A stretch of 64,000 bases of DNA from JBBRDU01 sp038230335. GTDB lineage: Bacteria > Verrucomicrobiota > Verrucomicrobiia > Chthoniobacterales > UBA10450. The notes under the pieces were generated by a model, which saw nothing but the letters and a program-made list of their open reading frames with translations, ran no database searches and had not been told where the DNA came from. Shown in pieces: positions 34,556 to 42,454 of this stretch (position 1 is the first letter of the stretch; the number at the start of each line of letters is the position of its first letter). The DNA lies in contig JBBRNL010000003.1 of the NCBI GenBank assembly GCA_038230335.1, positions 124,001 to 188,000 of the forward strand. Direction: 5' to 3'. The translations under genes and the position numbers were made by a program.

Positions 34556-35722
34556 TTAGTATCTCTGCATGGTTGGATCGATCTGCTCGGCCCAGGCATC
34601 GACCCCACCTTCCAGATTAAAAGAGTTCGTGAAGCCGCTCCGTTGCAGTAGTTGCACCGCATAAGCACTTCGGACTCCGCTTTTACAAACGGCGATGATT
34701 TGCTGCGCGAGCGCCAGCTCGCTCAGCCGATCCGCCAATTCGTCGAGAGGAATTAAGGTAGAGCCCTCTATCCGTGCGATGTCGAATTCAAAAGGCTCAC
34801 GCACATCAAGAATAACCATGGCCTCTTCTTGGCAGATTTTCTGTTTTAGCTCTCCTACAGTGATTGCCGGAACAGCCACGGTAATGGCCGCCGTTTGGGC
34901 ATGACAAAACCCTTCGTAATCAATCGGCTCGTGGATGGTCGGCGCGTCCCCGCAGACGGGGCATTGTGGATCGCGGCGTAAATTAAAATCGCGAAATTTC
35001 ATTTTCAACGCGTCGAAACTTAAGAGCCGGCCGACCAGCGGTTCTCCGATTTTGATGATCAGTTTGATCGTCTCAAGAGCCTGGATCATTCCGATGATTC
35101 CCGGCACGACCCCGAGCACGCCCGCCTCCGCGCAGCTGGGAACCGTGCCGGGCTCAGGAGGTTCCGGGAAGAGGCATCGATAACAGGGACCGCCCAAGTG
35201 TGGCGCAAAGACGCTGCTGTGTCCGTCGAAACGAAAGACCGAGCCGTAAACATTCGGCTTTTTCGCCCATACACAGACATCGTTGGACAAATACCGGGTC
35301 GCGAAATTATCGGATCCATCGACGATGACGTCGTAACGTGCCACCAGGGATTCCGCGTTCTCGCTCGTGAACCGGCACTCATGCACCTCCCTCACAACGT
35401 GAGGATTTATTTCCTGCAGGCGCTCGCTCGCGGATTCCGTCTTTTTCCGCCCTACGTCGCTCGTTCCATGCAAGATCTGCCGTTGCAGATTGGTGATATC
35501 AACCTTATCGAAATCCACCAAACCGATTGTGCCGACGCCGGCCGCCGCCAGGTAGAGCAGGGCAGGGCATCCCAAACCGCCTGCTCCGATGCAAAGAACG
35601 CGCGCCGCCTTCAACCGCCGTTGTCCCTCGAGCGTGACTTCAGGCATGAGAAGGTGCCGGGAATAACGTAACCGTTCTTCGTCACTCAGATCCGTGGCCA
35701 TGCCTTGCCTGTTCATACTCAT
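34556..35722 (-). CDS. moeB: MoeB/ThiF-type adenylyltransferase with C-terminal rhodanese domain
   Basis: A 388-residue E1-like enzyme that adenylates the C-terminus of a sulfur-carrier protein (MoaD or ThiS) for molybdopterin or thiamine synthesis. Visible: RYSRHLLMPEVTLEGQ, nucleotide-binding GAGGLGCPALLYLAAAGVG, DITNLQRQILH, adenylation aspartate in VIVDGSDNFATRY, and zinc pairs CYRC and CPVC. The C-terminal about 110 residues are a rhodanese domain (VILDVREPFEFDIARI; active loop CKSGVRS), as in human MOCS3 and cyanobacterial MoeBR, giving sulfur transfer within one chain. The start at 35722 is 2 nt after the upstream gene's stop; codons 3 and 8 (MSMNRQGMATD) are alternatives. The pathway (Mo cofactor or thiamine) cannot be told. 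Confidence 0.88.
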   Translation of the reverse strand: MSMNRQGMATDLSDEERLRYSRHLLMPEVTLEGQRRLKAARVLCIGAGGLGCPALLYLAAAGVGTIGLVDFDKVDITNLQRQILHGTSDVGRKKTESASERLQEINPHVVREVHECRFTSENAESLVARYDVIVDGSDNFATRYLSNDVCVWAKKPNVYGSVFRFDGHSSVFAPHLGGPCYRCLFPEPPEPGTVPSCAEAGVLGVVPGIIGMIQALETIKLIIKIGEPLVGRLLSFDALKMKFRDFNLRRDPQCPVCGDAPTIHEPIDYEGFCHAQTAAITVAVPAITVGELKQKICQEEAMVILDVREPFEFDIARIEGSTLIPLDELADRLSELALAQQIIAVCKSGVRSAYAVQLLQRSGFTNSFNLEGGVDAWAEQIDPTMQRY

Positions 35723-35724
35723 CG

Positions 35725-36012
35725 TCACTGCGTGATTGTGTCCCACTTGAGGCCGACGATGCGGTGCTCGGCGAAGCGCTTGAGCGATTTTGGGAAGGCC
35801 AGATAGCTGGCTCCTTTGCGTTCCCTGAAGCCGATCTGTCCGAACTCGGTTCCACCATCACTCTTCAAAACGGTCATGACGCGGGTGTTCTTAATCAGGC
35901 TTTGCAGCTTTCGATCGTCCGCCGGTTTTTGCCATAACGTGTAAACTACTGGTAGCCCCGTCTTTTCGACGACTTGGGTGAACCGTGTCGTCTTAACCTT
36001 CAACAGTTTCAC
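35725..36012 (-). CDS. Small hypothetical protein upstream of moeB
   Basis: A 95-residue basic protein with no signal peptide. It reads MKLLKVKTTRFTQVVEKTGL then PVVYTLWQKPADDRKLQSLI, followed by RVMTVLKSDGGTEFGQIGF, RKGASYLAFPKSLKRFAEHR and VGLKWDTITQ. The pattern of strands and short helices suggests a compact alpha/beta domain. It is translated directly before moeB (2 nt gap), so it may serve the same pathway. No family is recognised. Confidence 0.65.
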   Translation of the reverse strand: MKLLKVKTTRFTQVVEKTGLPVVYTLWQKPADDRKLQSLIKNTRVMTVLKSDGGTEFGQIGFRERKGASYLAFPKSLKRFAEHRIVGLKWDTITQ

Positions 36013-36225
36013 GGTATAGGCGCAAAGAAAAAGTCCGCCAGAGAACTACGGCAAAGGGGATCAAACTACCGTTGCTGCATTCCTGCCCTGGCGGGATTCG
36101 TGAGTCCGCAGTCCATAGCCCCTGACGGAATGAAAAAGTCGCGCAAGATTCGGATCGTGCAATGGTAATTCGATAAGGCGCGCCTGACCGTTGACAGCAC
36201 GGCCTGCTTCTGATTGCATCGGCGC

Positions 36226-36408
36226 GTGAAATGGCTGGCTTTTGGCTTAATGATGGCGATGCAGTGCTCCTGCACGACTTTGGTAAACCGACGGGACCTC
36301 TATAGCCCGCACCAGGAGCCGGTTCCGACCCGGACGATCACGACAAGCACGACTACGACAACGACGGAGAAGGTTGAGCCGGCGTTGCCGCCGCCACAGT
36401 TCCGCTAG
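36226..36408 (+). CDS. Small lipoprotein, 60 residues
   Basis: A GTG start at 36226 gives MKWLAFGLMMAMQCSCTTLV, a short signal with Cys at about 14 and 16, followed by NRRDLYSPHQEPVPTRTITT and a Thr/Pro-rich tail. Small lipoproteins with a Cys-x-x-x-VNRxDLYSP segment occur in this phylum, which supports a real gene. TTG at 36214 is an alternative start. It is isolated between the moeB operon and rpmI. Confidence 0.55.
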   Translation: MKWLAFGLMMAMQCSCTTLVNRRDLYSPHQEPVPTRTITTSTTTTTTEKVEPALPPPQFR

Positions 36409-36469
36409 TTCGGCGGATGGTGAGTCTGGCTCTTGGCGCTTCGCAGGCCACAAAACCAGGCGCGCCTGC

Positions 36470-36679
36470 TTAACCGAACGGCAGATTCGCCTTGATCCGC
36501 GCGACGTCTGTTTTATCCACGTTCAGCGTTTTGGCAGCCTGCCGTTTTCGCTTCGCGCTTTTCGATGAAAGCAGATGGCGCTTACCTGCCTGCGACCGTA
36601 AAATCTTGCCGCTCGCGGTGATTTTGAATCGTTTGGCAACGGCTTTCCGAGTTTTACTGCGGGCGATCGGCTTCGGCAT
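36470..36679 (-). CDS. rpmI: Large ribosomal subunit protein bL35
   Basis: A 69-residue highly basic protein, MPKPIARSKTRKAVAKRFKI at the N-terminus, then TASGKILRSQAGKRHLLSSK and a helix ending RIKANLPFG. The KxTRKAxxKRFK-T-x-SGK-x-x-R pattern is diagnostic of L35, and the length is right. A longer reading from 36838 adds an unrelated N-terminus. In most bacteria rpmI lies between infC and rplT; here neither is adjacent. Confidence 0.92.
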   Translation of the reverse strand: MPKPIARSKTRKAVAKRFKITASGKILRSQAGKRHLLSSKSAKRKRQAAKTLNVDKTDVARIKANLPFG

Positions 36680-36827
36680 AAGGCGCGGAAGATAGCTGGG
36701 ATTGCCCGGATGACAACTGGCCTTTATGGCCAAGCCCGCTCCTCTCCACGAAAACGCGGCAGCCGGGAGGCCGCCGCGGCCCGAGAAAAGCCTCGCGTCT
36801 TCTTTTGTTCTCATAACATTGTCACAT

Positions 36828-38108
36828 ATGGCGGACACAGCGACGCAGAGGCCACACGTGGTGATTGTAGGGGCGGGATTCGGTGGCCTGGAAGCGGCTA
36901 AGAAACTCGCCTGTCAAAACGTCCGAGTGACGGTCATTGACCGGACGAATTATCACCTCTTCCAGCCTTTGCTCTATCAAGTGGCGACGGCTTCGCTTTC
37001 TCCGGCCGACATCGCCGCTCCGATCCGCGCCATTCTGAGCAAATGCAAAAACGTGGAGGTTATTCTGGCGGAAGTGCAGGCTATTGATGTCGAGGCCCAA
37101 AAGGTTGGAACGAGCGACGGCGAGATCAGTTATGATTTTTTGATTTTGGCCACGGGCGCCCGCCATTCCTATTTCGGGCACCCGGAATGGGAAAAACTGG
37201 CACCGGGACTGAAGAGTTTGGAAGACGCAGTGGAAATCAGGCGACGTATCTTTATGGCGTTCGAAAGTGCGGAGAAAATGACGGATGAGGCGGCGCGCAA
37301 GGCGAGCATGACTTTTGTCATTATTGGAGGCGGTCCTACCGGGGTGGAGATGGCTGGAGCTATCGCAGAGATTGCGCGCCACACGTTGTCGAAGGATTTT
37401 CGACATATCGATCCATCTCAGGCCCGTATTGTCCTGATCGAGGGAGAGCCGCGGGTGCTCGCCTCGTTCCCCGAGGATCTCAGAATCAGCGCGATGAAAC
37501 AGCTGGCCGATCTTGGAGTCGAGGTCCGCACCGGGGTTCATGCCACCGACCTTTCCGATACCGGTCTGCAAGTCGGTGACGAGTTCATACCCTGCCGGGT
37601 CAAAATATGGGCGGCTGGGAATACCGCCTCGTTCGTAGGCAAAACGCTCGGCGTGCCGGTCGATCGCGCCGGGCGTGTTCTGATTAACGACGATCTCACC
37701 ATTCCAGGGCATCCGGAGGTTCAGGTGGTCGGCGACCTGGCAAACTTCACGCATCAGGGCGGGAAACCTCTGCCGGGCGTTTCCCCCGTCGCCATGCAAC
37801 AAGGGCGCCACGCCGCGCACAATATTTTAGCCGTGATCGACGGCCGCCCGAGACAGCGCTTCTGGTATTGGGACAAGGGCAGCATGGCAACGATCGGTCG
37901 AAACAAGGCCGTGGCCGATCTGACCTTTATGCACTTTAGCGGTCTTCCCGCGTGGATCGTCTGGCTGTTTGTTCACGTTCTTTTCCTCGTCGGTTTTCGT
38001 AATCGCCTCGCCGTCCTGTTCCAGTGGGCTTGGGCCTATTTCAGTTTTAACAAGGGCGCGCGCCTGATCACGCGCAACTTTCAATCCGAAACCCGCCCAC
38101 CCATCTGA
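36828..38108 (+). CDS. ndh: Type II NADH dehydrogenase
   Basis: A 426-residue FAD-dependent NADH:quinone oxidoreductase that feeds the respiratory chain without pumping protons. The FAD site VVIVGAGFGGLEAAKKLA (about 11-28) and the NADH site FVIIGGGPTGVEMAGAIAEI (about 164-183) are intact. NYHLFQPLLYQVATASL is typical of NDH-2, as are the VVGDLANF aspartate and the PGVSPVAMQQG motif. A C-terminal hydrophobic helix (about 375-400, WIVWLFVHVLFLVGF) would dock it on the membrane. The ATG at 36828 is chosen; an upstream reading adds 34 non-conserved residues. Confidence 0.9.
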   Translation: MADTATQRPHVVIVGAGFGGLEAAKKLACQNVRVTVIDRTNYHLFQPLLYQVATASLSPADIAAPIRAILSKCKNVEVILAEVQAIDVEAQKVGTSDGEISYDFLILATGARHSYFGHPEWEKLAPGLKSLEDAVEIRRRIFMAFESAEKMTDEAARKASMTFVIIGGGPTGVEMAGAIAEIARHTLSKDFRHIDPSQARIVLIEGEPRVLASFPEDLRISAMKQLADLGVEVRTGVHATDLSDTGLQVGDEFIPCRVKIWAAGNTASFVGKTLGVPVDRAGRVLINDDLTIPGHPEVQVVGDLANFTHQGGKPLPGVSPVAMQQGRHAAHNILAVIDGRPRQRFWYWDKGSMATIGRNKAVADLTFMHFSGLPAWIVWLFVHVLFLVGFRNRLAVLFQWAWAYFSFNKGARLITRNFQSETRPPI

Positions 38109-38148
38109 GTGAAATGCTGATGGCAACGCGGCTGATGCTGAATCGCTC

Positions 38149-39102
38149 ATGAACTCCCGCATCGCGGTCGTCGGTTCCGGCGCGATCGGCTCATACTACG
38201 GTGGCAAACTGGCCGCGGCGGGCGCCGATGTTCATTTTCTCGTGCGCGGAGATCTGTCGGAGATCCGGGAGAAAGGCCTGCATCTCGTGGGCGAGGGGGA
38301 GGACGTTCACCTTGCGCATGTCCAGTGTTTCAATTCCACGGAGGAAATCGGGCCCTGTGACCTGGTATTGATCGCGGTCAAAACCATTTCCAATCCAGCT
38401 CTCCCCGATTTGCTTTCCCCACTCCTGCATCCGGCCACAATCCTGCTCACCTTACAAAATGGACTCGGTAACGAAGAGCTTTTAGCCGATCACTTTGGTG
38501 CCCAACACGTTCTGGGTGGTCTTTGCTTCATTTGCCTGACTCGCACATCACGAACCACGATCGAGCGCGCCGATCACGGTCACGTCTCCCTCGGGGAGTT
38601 CAATCGCGCGCCCTTGCCGCGCACACACGAAATCGCCGCGTTATTCCAGGCGGGGGGCGTGAAGTGTAACGTCGTGGACAACCTCGGACTTGAACGCTGG
38701 CGAAAGCTTGTTTGGAATATTCCTTTCAATGGCCTTTCGATTCTCGCCGGCGAGATCGATACCGCCGCGATACTTCGCGACGACCAGTTGCGCGCCACCA
38801 CTCTGGCCGTGATGGAGGAAGTCATCGATGCGGCAAGGCGTTGTGGATATCCGTTGGAAACCTCGGCTGCGGCCGAGCAAATGAAACGAACCGAGACCAT
38901 GGGGCCGTACCGGCCCTCCACGCTTCTGGATTTCCAAGCGGACCGCCCCTTGGAGATCGAGGCAATCTGGGGCGAGCCACTCCGGCGCGCTCAGGCGGCG
39001 GGCGCGCAAACCCCAAAGCTCCAGATGCTTTACTCGCTTCTTAAATCTCTGGATCACGTGAAGCAACACCCCGTCACCTTGCCAGCCTCCATCATTTCAT
39101 GA
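38149..39102 (+). CDS. panE: 2-dehydropantoate 2-reductase (ApbA/PanE family)
   Basis: A 317-residue NADPH-dependent ketopantoate reductase for pantothenate and CoA synthesis. The Rossmann motif is VVGSGAIGSYYGGKLAAAG (about 5-23). LLTLQNGLGNEELLA, the catalytic lysine in RWRKLVWNIPFNGLSIL (about 183-199) and the RPSTLLDFQADRPLEIEAIWG segment with conserved Ser and Asp-x-x-x-x-x-x-E are present. The stop overlaps the ybeY start (ATGA). Other ketoacid reductases of this fold are possible. Confidence 0.87.
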   Translation: MNSRIAVVGSGAIGSYYGGKLAAAGADVHFLVRGDLSEIREKGLHLVGEGEDVHLAHVQCFNSTEEIGPCDLVLIAVKTISNPALPDLLSPLLHPATILLTLQNGLGNEELLADHFGAQHVLGGLCFICLTRTSRTTIERADHGHVSLGEFNRAPLPRTHEIAALFQAGGVKCNVVDNLGLERWRKLVWNIPFNGLSILAGEIDTAAILRDDQLRATTLAVMEEVIDAARRCGYPLETSAAAEQMKRTETMGPYRPSTLLDFQADRPLEIEAIWGEPLRRAQAAGAQTPKLQMLYSLLKSLDHVKQHPVTLPASIIS

Positions 39103-39542
39103 GTGAACCGAGCGACCCCACACACGTCATCGTGCGCAACGGCCAACGCGCCATTCGCGTGAACGTCGCGGCTCTGGCCGAGTTCGCGCAGCGCGCTCTG
39201 GAAACGTGCGCGGTCCTGCCCGGCCGTCTCTCGTTCCCGTTAGGTGAGGTCGCCGTGCTGCTCGTATCGGATCGACGAATCGCCGGGTTGCATCGGAAAT
39301 TCATGGGTGTAACCGGTCCGACGGATGTCATCACCTTCCAGCACGGTGAGATATTCATCAGTGTGCACACGGCCCGCCGCCAGGCCCGGCGCTTTGGTAA
39401 CTCGTTCCGGCACGAGCTGCAATTGTACATCGTGCATGGACTCCTCCATCTCCGCGGGTTTGATGACACCGAACCAGCTGGCGCGCGCCGGATGCAGGTG
39501 CTCCAGGAGGAGATTTTGCGAAGCCTTGCCGAAGCCAGGTAA
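39099..39542 (+). CDS. ybeY: Endoribonuclease YbeY-like rRNA maturation protein
   Basis: A 147-residue member of the UPF0054/YbeY metalloprotein family, involved in 16S rRNA maturation and ribosome quality control. Conserved parts: VLLVSDRRIAGLHRKFMG, PTDVITFQHGEIFISV and the zinc region HELQLYIVHGLLHLRGFDD (about 107-125). The usual motif is HGxLHLxGYDH; here the third histidine position is aspartate (GFDD), which may alter metal binding. The start ATG overlaps the panE stop by 4 nt. Confidence 0.87.
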   Translation: MSEPSDPTHVIVRNGQRAIRVNVAALAEFAQRALETCAVLPGRLSFPLGEVAVLLVSDRRIAGLHRKFMGVTGPTDVITFQHGEIFISVHTARRQARRFGNSFRHELQLYIVHGLLHLRGFDDTEPAGARRMQVLQEEILRSLAEAR

Positions 39543-39591
39543 TTACGCTCGGGGGGTTTGAACTGAACGGAGCGTATGTTAGCGTTGTCGC

Positions 39592-39966
39592 ATGAGCTGG
39601 CGGCCACAGCGGCGCGGGGGAGAAGTGGCGTTTAACGGCGGGCTCAGGACGCCGGGCGACGTGTGGATCGCTCCGCTGGGTGCGGTGCAAGAGCCTGCGG
39701 TTGAACAGGACACGCGCACCAAAGTGGAACTCGATCTACCGTGGCAGGTCGTTGTGCATAACGATCCGGTGAATCTTATGACCTATGTGAGCATGGTCTT
39801 TCAGCGTGTTTTTGGGTATCCACGCGAAAAAGCGGAGAAACACATGATGGAAGTTCATCAGAACGGCCGTTCGATTCTATGGAGCGGCGTGCGCGAACGG
39901 GCCGAGTTATATGTGCAGCAGCTGCACGGCTATTTACTCCTGGCCACGCTGGAGAAGGTTACCTGA
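39592..39966 (+). CDS. clpS: ClpS-type adaptor protein
   Basis: A 124-residue protein whose C-terminal about 85 residues match ClpS, the N-end-rule adaptor for ClpA/ClpC. Present are the core strand WQVVVHNDPVNLMTYVSMVF (about 55-74), GYPREKAEKHMMEVHQNGRS and an AELYVQQLHGYLLLATLE end. The N-terminal about 45 residues are an extension of low conservation, so the start could be later. The DUF2017 gene follows after 1 nt, a pairing also known in Actinobacteria. ClpC is encoded at 4952-7420. Confidence 0.85.
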   Translation: MSWRPQRRGGEVAFNGGLRTPGDVWIAPLGAVQEPAVEQDTRTKVELDLPWQVVVHNDPVNLMTYVSMVFQRVFGYPREKAEKHMMEVHQNGRSILWSGVRERAELYVQQLHGYLLLATLEKVT

Positions 39967-39967
39967 C

Positions 39968-40480
39968 ATGGAAATCTGCCGGCGAAAGGACGATCTCGAA
40001 ATATCTGAGCTCGACCCCTTTCTGGCTGAACTACTTCGCCAGATTCCGGCGAGCGCCAGCCCGGAAGGCGCGCCCGCGGCGGAAGATCGGCTATTCAGCC
40101 GGCCAGCGGCCGCCTGCGAACTGGAATCGTGCGCGGAATGGAAACTGTATGTCGAGCCGGAATTACGGCGTCTCTTTCAAACGGCTACCGAGACCGTGGC
40201 GACCGATCTCAAGCAACTCAACGGTAACGAGAAGCCATTCGCCAATAGAACTTTGTGCATCCCGGCTGGCCACGCCGATGCCTGGTTGAGCGCTTTGAAC
40301 CAGGCGCGGCTCGTCATCGCGGCGAAGAATGAATTCACCGAAGGCGAACTTTACGACCAATACCGCTCACCCATTGGATCGCGCCGTGACCTGAGCCTGT
40401 TCCAGGTAAACTTCTACGGCTTCCTTCAGGAATTTATATTACGCGAGCTGAACGGTTTTTCGGACAGCTCCTGTGACTAG
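39968..40480 (+). CDS. DUF2017 family protein
   Basis: A 170-residue soluble protein. The start MEICRRKDDLEISELDPFLA is 1 nt after the clpS stop. Helical segments include PFLAELLRQIP, CAEWKLYVEPELRRLFQTAT (about 58-77), AWLSALNQARLVIAAKNEFTEG and FLQEFILREL. The clpS-DUF2017 order and the DAWLSALNQARLVI segment match DUF2017 proteins, known next to clpS in Actinobacteria. The biochemical role is unknown; a link to ClpS-dependent proteolysis is inferred. Its last 4 nt overlap the convergent anti-sigma gene. Confidence 0.75.
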   Translation: MEICRRKDDLEISELDPFLAELLRQIPASASPEGAPAAEDRLFSRPAAACELESCAEWKLYVEPELRRLFQTATETVATDLKQLNGNEKPFANRTLCIPAGHADAWLSALNQARLVIAAKNEFTEGELYDQYRSPIGSRRDLSLFQVNFYGFLQEFILRELNGFSDSSCD

Positions 40481-40713
40481 CGTTTTTGCTTCTCCCGGAC
40501 CATCGACATGAGCCGCTCTTTCAGCGCGCTGGACGACTTGGCGGGTTTGAGGCTCAGAGCGAAAGCCTCATGCAGGGCGTAACATTCGCCAATAAAATCC
40601 TCCGCCTTCTGGCCGAGCTCTTTGCGCGCGTCCTCAAAGTCATCAAGCTCGTCACCTTCCAACGCACCGATGACGTAGAGACGGGAGCGGTTTTGAAATT
40701 CTTCAAAGCTCAT
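40477..40713 (-). CDS. Minimal soluble anti-sigma-like protein
   Basis: A 78-residue protein overlapping the sigma gene by 11 nt. The N-terminus FEEFQNRSRLYVIGALEGDE then LDDFEDARKEL matches the LY-x-x-GALEG-(D/E)-E helix of RskA-type anti-sigma N-terminal domains. There is no HxxxCxxC zinc motif and no membrane helix, so the usual transmembrane and sensor parts are missing. It probably binds the sigma factor in the cytoplasm; what releases it is unknown. Confidence 0.7.
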   Translation of the reverse strand: MSFEEFQNRSRLYVIGALEGDELDDFEDARKELGQKAEDFIGECYALHEAFALSLKPAKSSSALKERLMSMVREKQKR

Positions 40714-41359
40714 CTTTCAGCTCCTTCAGTCCGTCATAGATTTTTTTTAATCCCAGTTCGAGCCGGGTTTTCACCGTCCCTAATGGTGTATTCGTATTTG
40801 CGGCTATTTCGCGCTGACTCATGCCTCGGAAAAATGCTAAATTTACGGCCTGCTGCTGGGGCGGAGGCAGGGAATTGATCACCTTTTGAATGAGAAATCG
40901 CGTATCTCCCATGGTGATGTCGTGTTCCGTCGAGTTATGGACCCAGGCGTCGGGCTGTTGCTCCGTTTCGTTTTGCAGACGCTCTTCCGCGCGGGCGTAG
41001 GCTTGTTTTTTTCGAAGACCATCAATGGCGCGTCGCCGGGCCAGCGTGACCATCCAACCGAGCGGTTTGCCTTTGTTGGCCGAGAAGTTTTTGGCTTGAT
41101 TCCATATCTCCATGAAGATTTCCTGCAAGAGATCGTCCGCTTCGGCGTCATTGTGAATCACCCGCAGGATCAGCGCCTTTAGAATACCGTTGTAACGGTC
41201 ATATAAAACCGAGAGCGCTTCAGGGTCCTCGGCCTGAATCGCCAGCATCAACTCCAAGTCAGTAGGCGCTCCCGGAGGCAAAGCTGGCGCCGTCGTCGAT
41301 ACCCTGGGCGCTTCCTCGTCCGTATCCAGCGGCGTGGTACTATCAATTTGCCCCGGCAT
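40703..41359 (-). CDS. ECF-type sigma factor (SigK-like)
   Basis: A 218-residue extracytoplasmic-function sigma factor. The start at 41359 follows AAAGGG; an upstream ATG adds 14 residues. The N-terminal about 35 residues are Pro/Thr-rich. Region 2 is LSVLYDRYNGILKALILRVI and DLLQEIFMEIWNQAKNFSAN (about 75-95), with WMVTLARRRAIDGLRK. Region 4 is LPPPQQQAVNLAFFRGMSQR with EIAANTNTPLGTVKTRL (about 170-205). The partner is probably the small anti-sigma-like gene, coupled by an 11-nt overlap. It directs polymerase to a stress or envelope regulon, unknown here. Confidence 0.9.
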   Translation of the reverse strand: MPGQIDSTTPLDTDEEAPRVSTTAPALPPGAPTDLELMLAIQAEDPEALSVLYDRYNGILKALILRVIHNDAEADDLLQEIFMEIWNQAKNFSANKGKPLGWMVTLARRRAIDGLRKKQAYARAEERLQNETEQQPDAWVHNSTEHDITMGDTRFLIQKVINSLPPPQQQAVNLAFFRGMSQREIAANTNTPLGTVKTRLELGLKKIYDGLKELKDEL

Positions 41360-41659
41360 ACAACCCTTTCGTGCAAACAGAGTATCCCCGTGCCGCCCCA
41401 TCGGTCATCTGATCTTCAAAAACGCTGAGATTCGCCATCTGCCCGACTTTATATGTGAGTATTTCGGATGGCGAGAGAATGTCTCGCTCAATCTCAATTT
41501 CGTCGCCGGGACGAGAAAGGAACTCCTATCCGCGGGGGATATGCCTTGACCCGTTCCGACGAGGCCTCATACGATGCGGTCGAAAAAATCCGGTTGATCA
41601 GAGCAGCCCAATCCCGCGCGCGCGGGTGCTACACGCCTACGACTAATCCAGCACGACGA
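41360..41659. other. 300-bp gap between divergent genes
   Basis: This stretch separates the sigma gene from the SnoaL-like gene and must hold both promoters. I see an alternating CG run (about 41617-41624) but no repeat, RNA or operator I can name. Confidence 0.4.
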
Positions 41660-42334
41660 ATGAAAATTATCCCCTCACTCCTGGCTGCGCTTGCGATCGG
41701 TTGCACCACTTCGGCTTTATCGCAGCAAATGGTCTCGACTCCGGCGGAGCATTTAGAGACCCCAGAGCCCACCGTCGAATCCACCCCCGAGACGAAACCA
41801 TTGCCGACGGAGGCGCAAAAGCCCGCACCCCCAGTCGCAAGCACGCCGAAAAGGGAAATTTCGGTTGCGCCGTCCGCGACTACGAGAAGGGCCGTCCCCG
41901 AATCGAAGCCGGCGCAGAAAGCAGAACCCGCCGCGCCCAAATCGCAGGGCAAGAGGAGCGCAGAGGCAAGTCTAAAACAGATGGAGAACGATTGGGAAGC
42001 GGCCATCGTCGCGCACGACATCGCCGTGGTGGAGGGACTGGTGGCTTCCGACTTTGCCGGGATCAATTCGAATGGCAAATTTATCAACAAATCGGCCTTG
42101 ATCGGAGAGCTCAAGAACGACAAGGACACGTATAAGTCAGCCAAGAATGAAAAGTTGAACGTGCATTTTTACGGTCCAACGACCGCTGTGGTTACGGGCA
42201 GTGTGCGCTCGAAAGGAACGACGAAAGGCGGTCAGTCCTTCGACCGCACCTATCGGTATACCGATACGTGGGTGCAGCGAAACGAGAAGTGGGAATGCGT
42301 GGCCAGCCAGGATTTCCTGCTCGGCGCCAAGTAG
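41660..42334 (+). CDS. Secreted SnoaL/DUF4440-like protein
   Basis: A 224-residue protein with a short signal (MKIIPSLLAALAIGCTTSAL), in which Cys15 may be a lipoprotein site. A long Pro/Thr/Ala/Lys-rich linker (about 25-100) leads to an NTF2-like/DUF4440 domain (about 105-224): LKQMENDWEAAIVAHDIAVV, ASDFAGINSNGKFINKSAL, VTGSVRSKGTTKGG and RYTDTWVQRNEKWECVASQ. Such domains form cone-shaped binding pockets and often occur in secreted or stress proteins; the ligand is unknown. The ATG at 41660 is preferred over upstream starts because it opens the signal. Confidence 0.8.
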   Translation: MKIIPSLLAALAIGCTTSALSQQMVSTPAEHLETPEPTVESTPETKPLPTEAQKPAPPVASTPKREISVAPSATTRRAVPESKPAQKAEPAAPKSQGKRSAEASLKQMENDWEAAIVAHDIAVVEGLVASDFAGINSNGKFINKSALIGELKNDKDTYKSAKNEKLNVHFYGPTTAVVTGSVRSKGTTKGGQSFDRTYRYTDTWVQRNEKWECVASQDFLLGAK

Positions 42335-42454
42335 TTCGACCGCGCGGGCGCTCGCGCGCCACGTTGGTTTTCCCTCTTTTTTCCATCTTCGCCGATGGAC
42401 TTGTCCTGATCGACAACTTGCCCCGCAGCCATTGTGCGTAAAGAGTGAGTCTTC

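Noticed and set aside
28105..36790. Shared GGAGGCCG...GGCCCGAGAAAA stretch at 28105-28140 and 36766-36790
   Set aside because: Only two short GC-rich matches with different middles; too little to call a repeat family.
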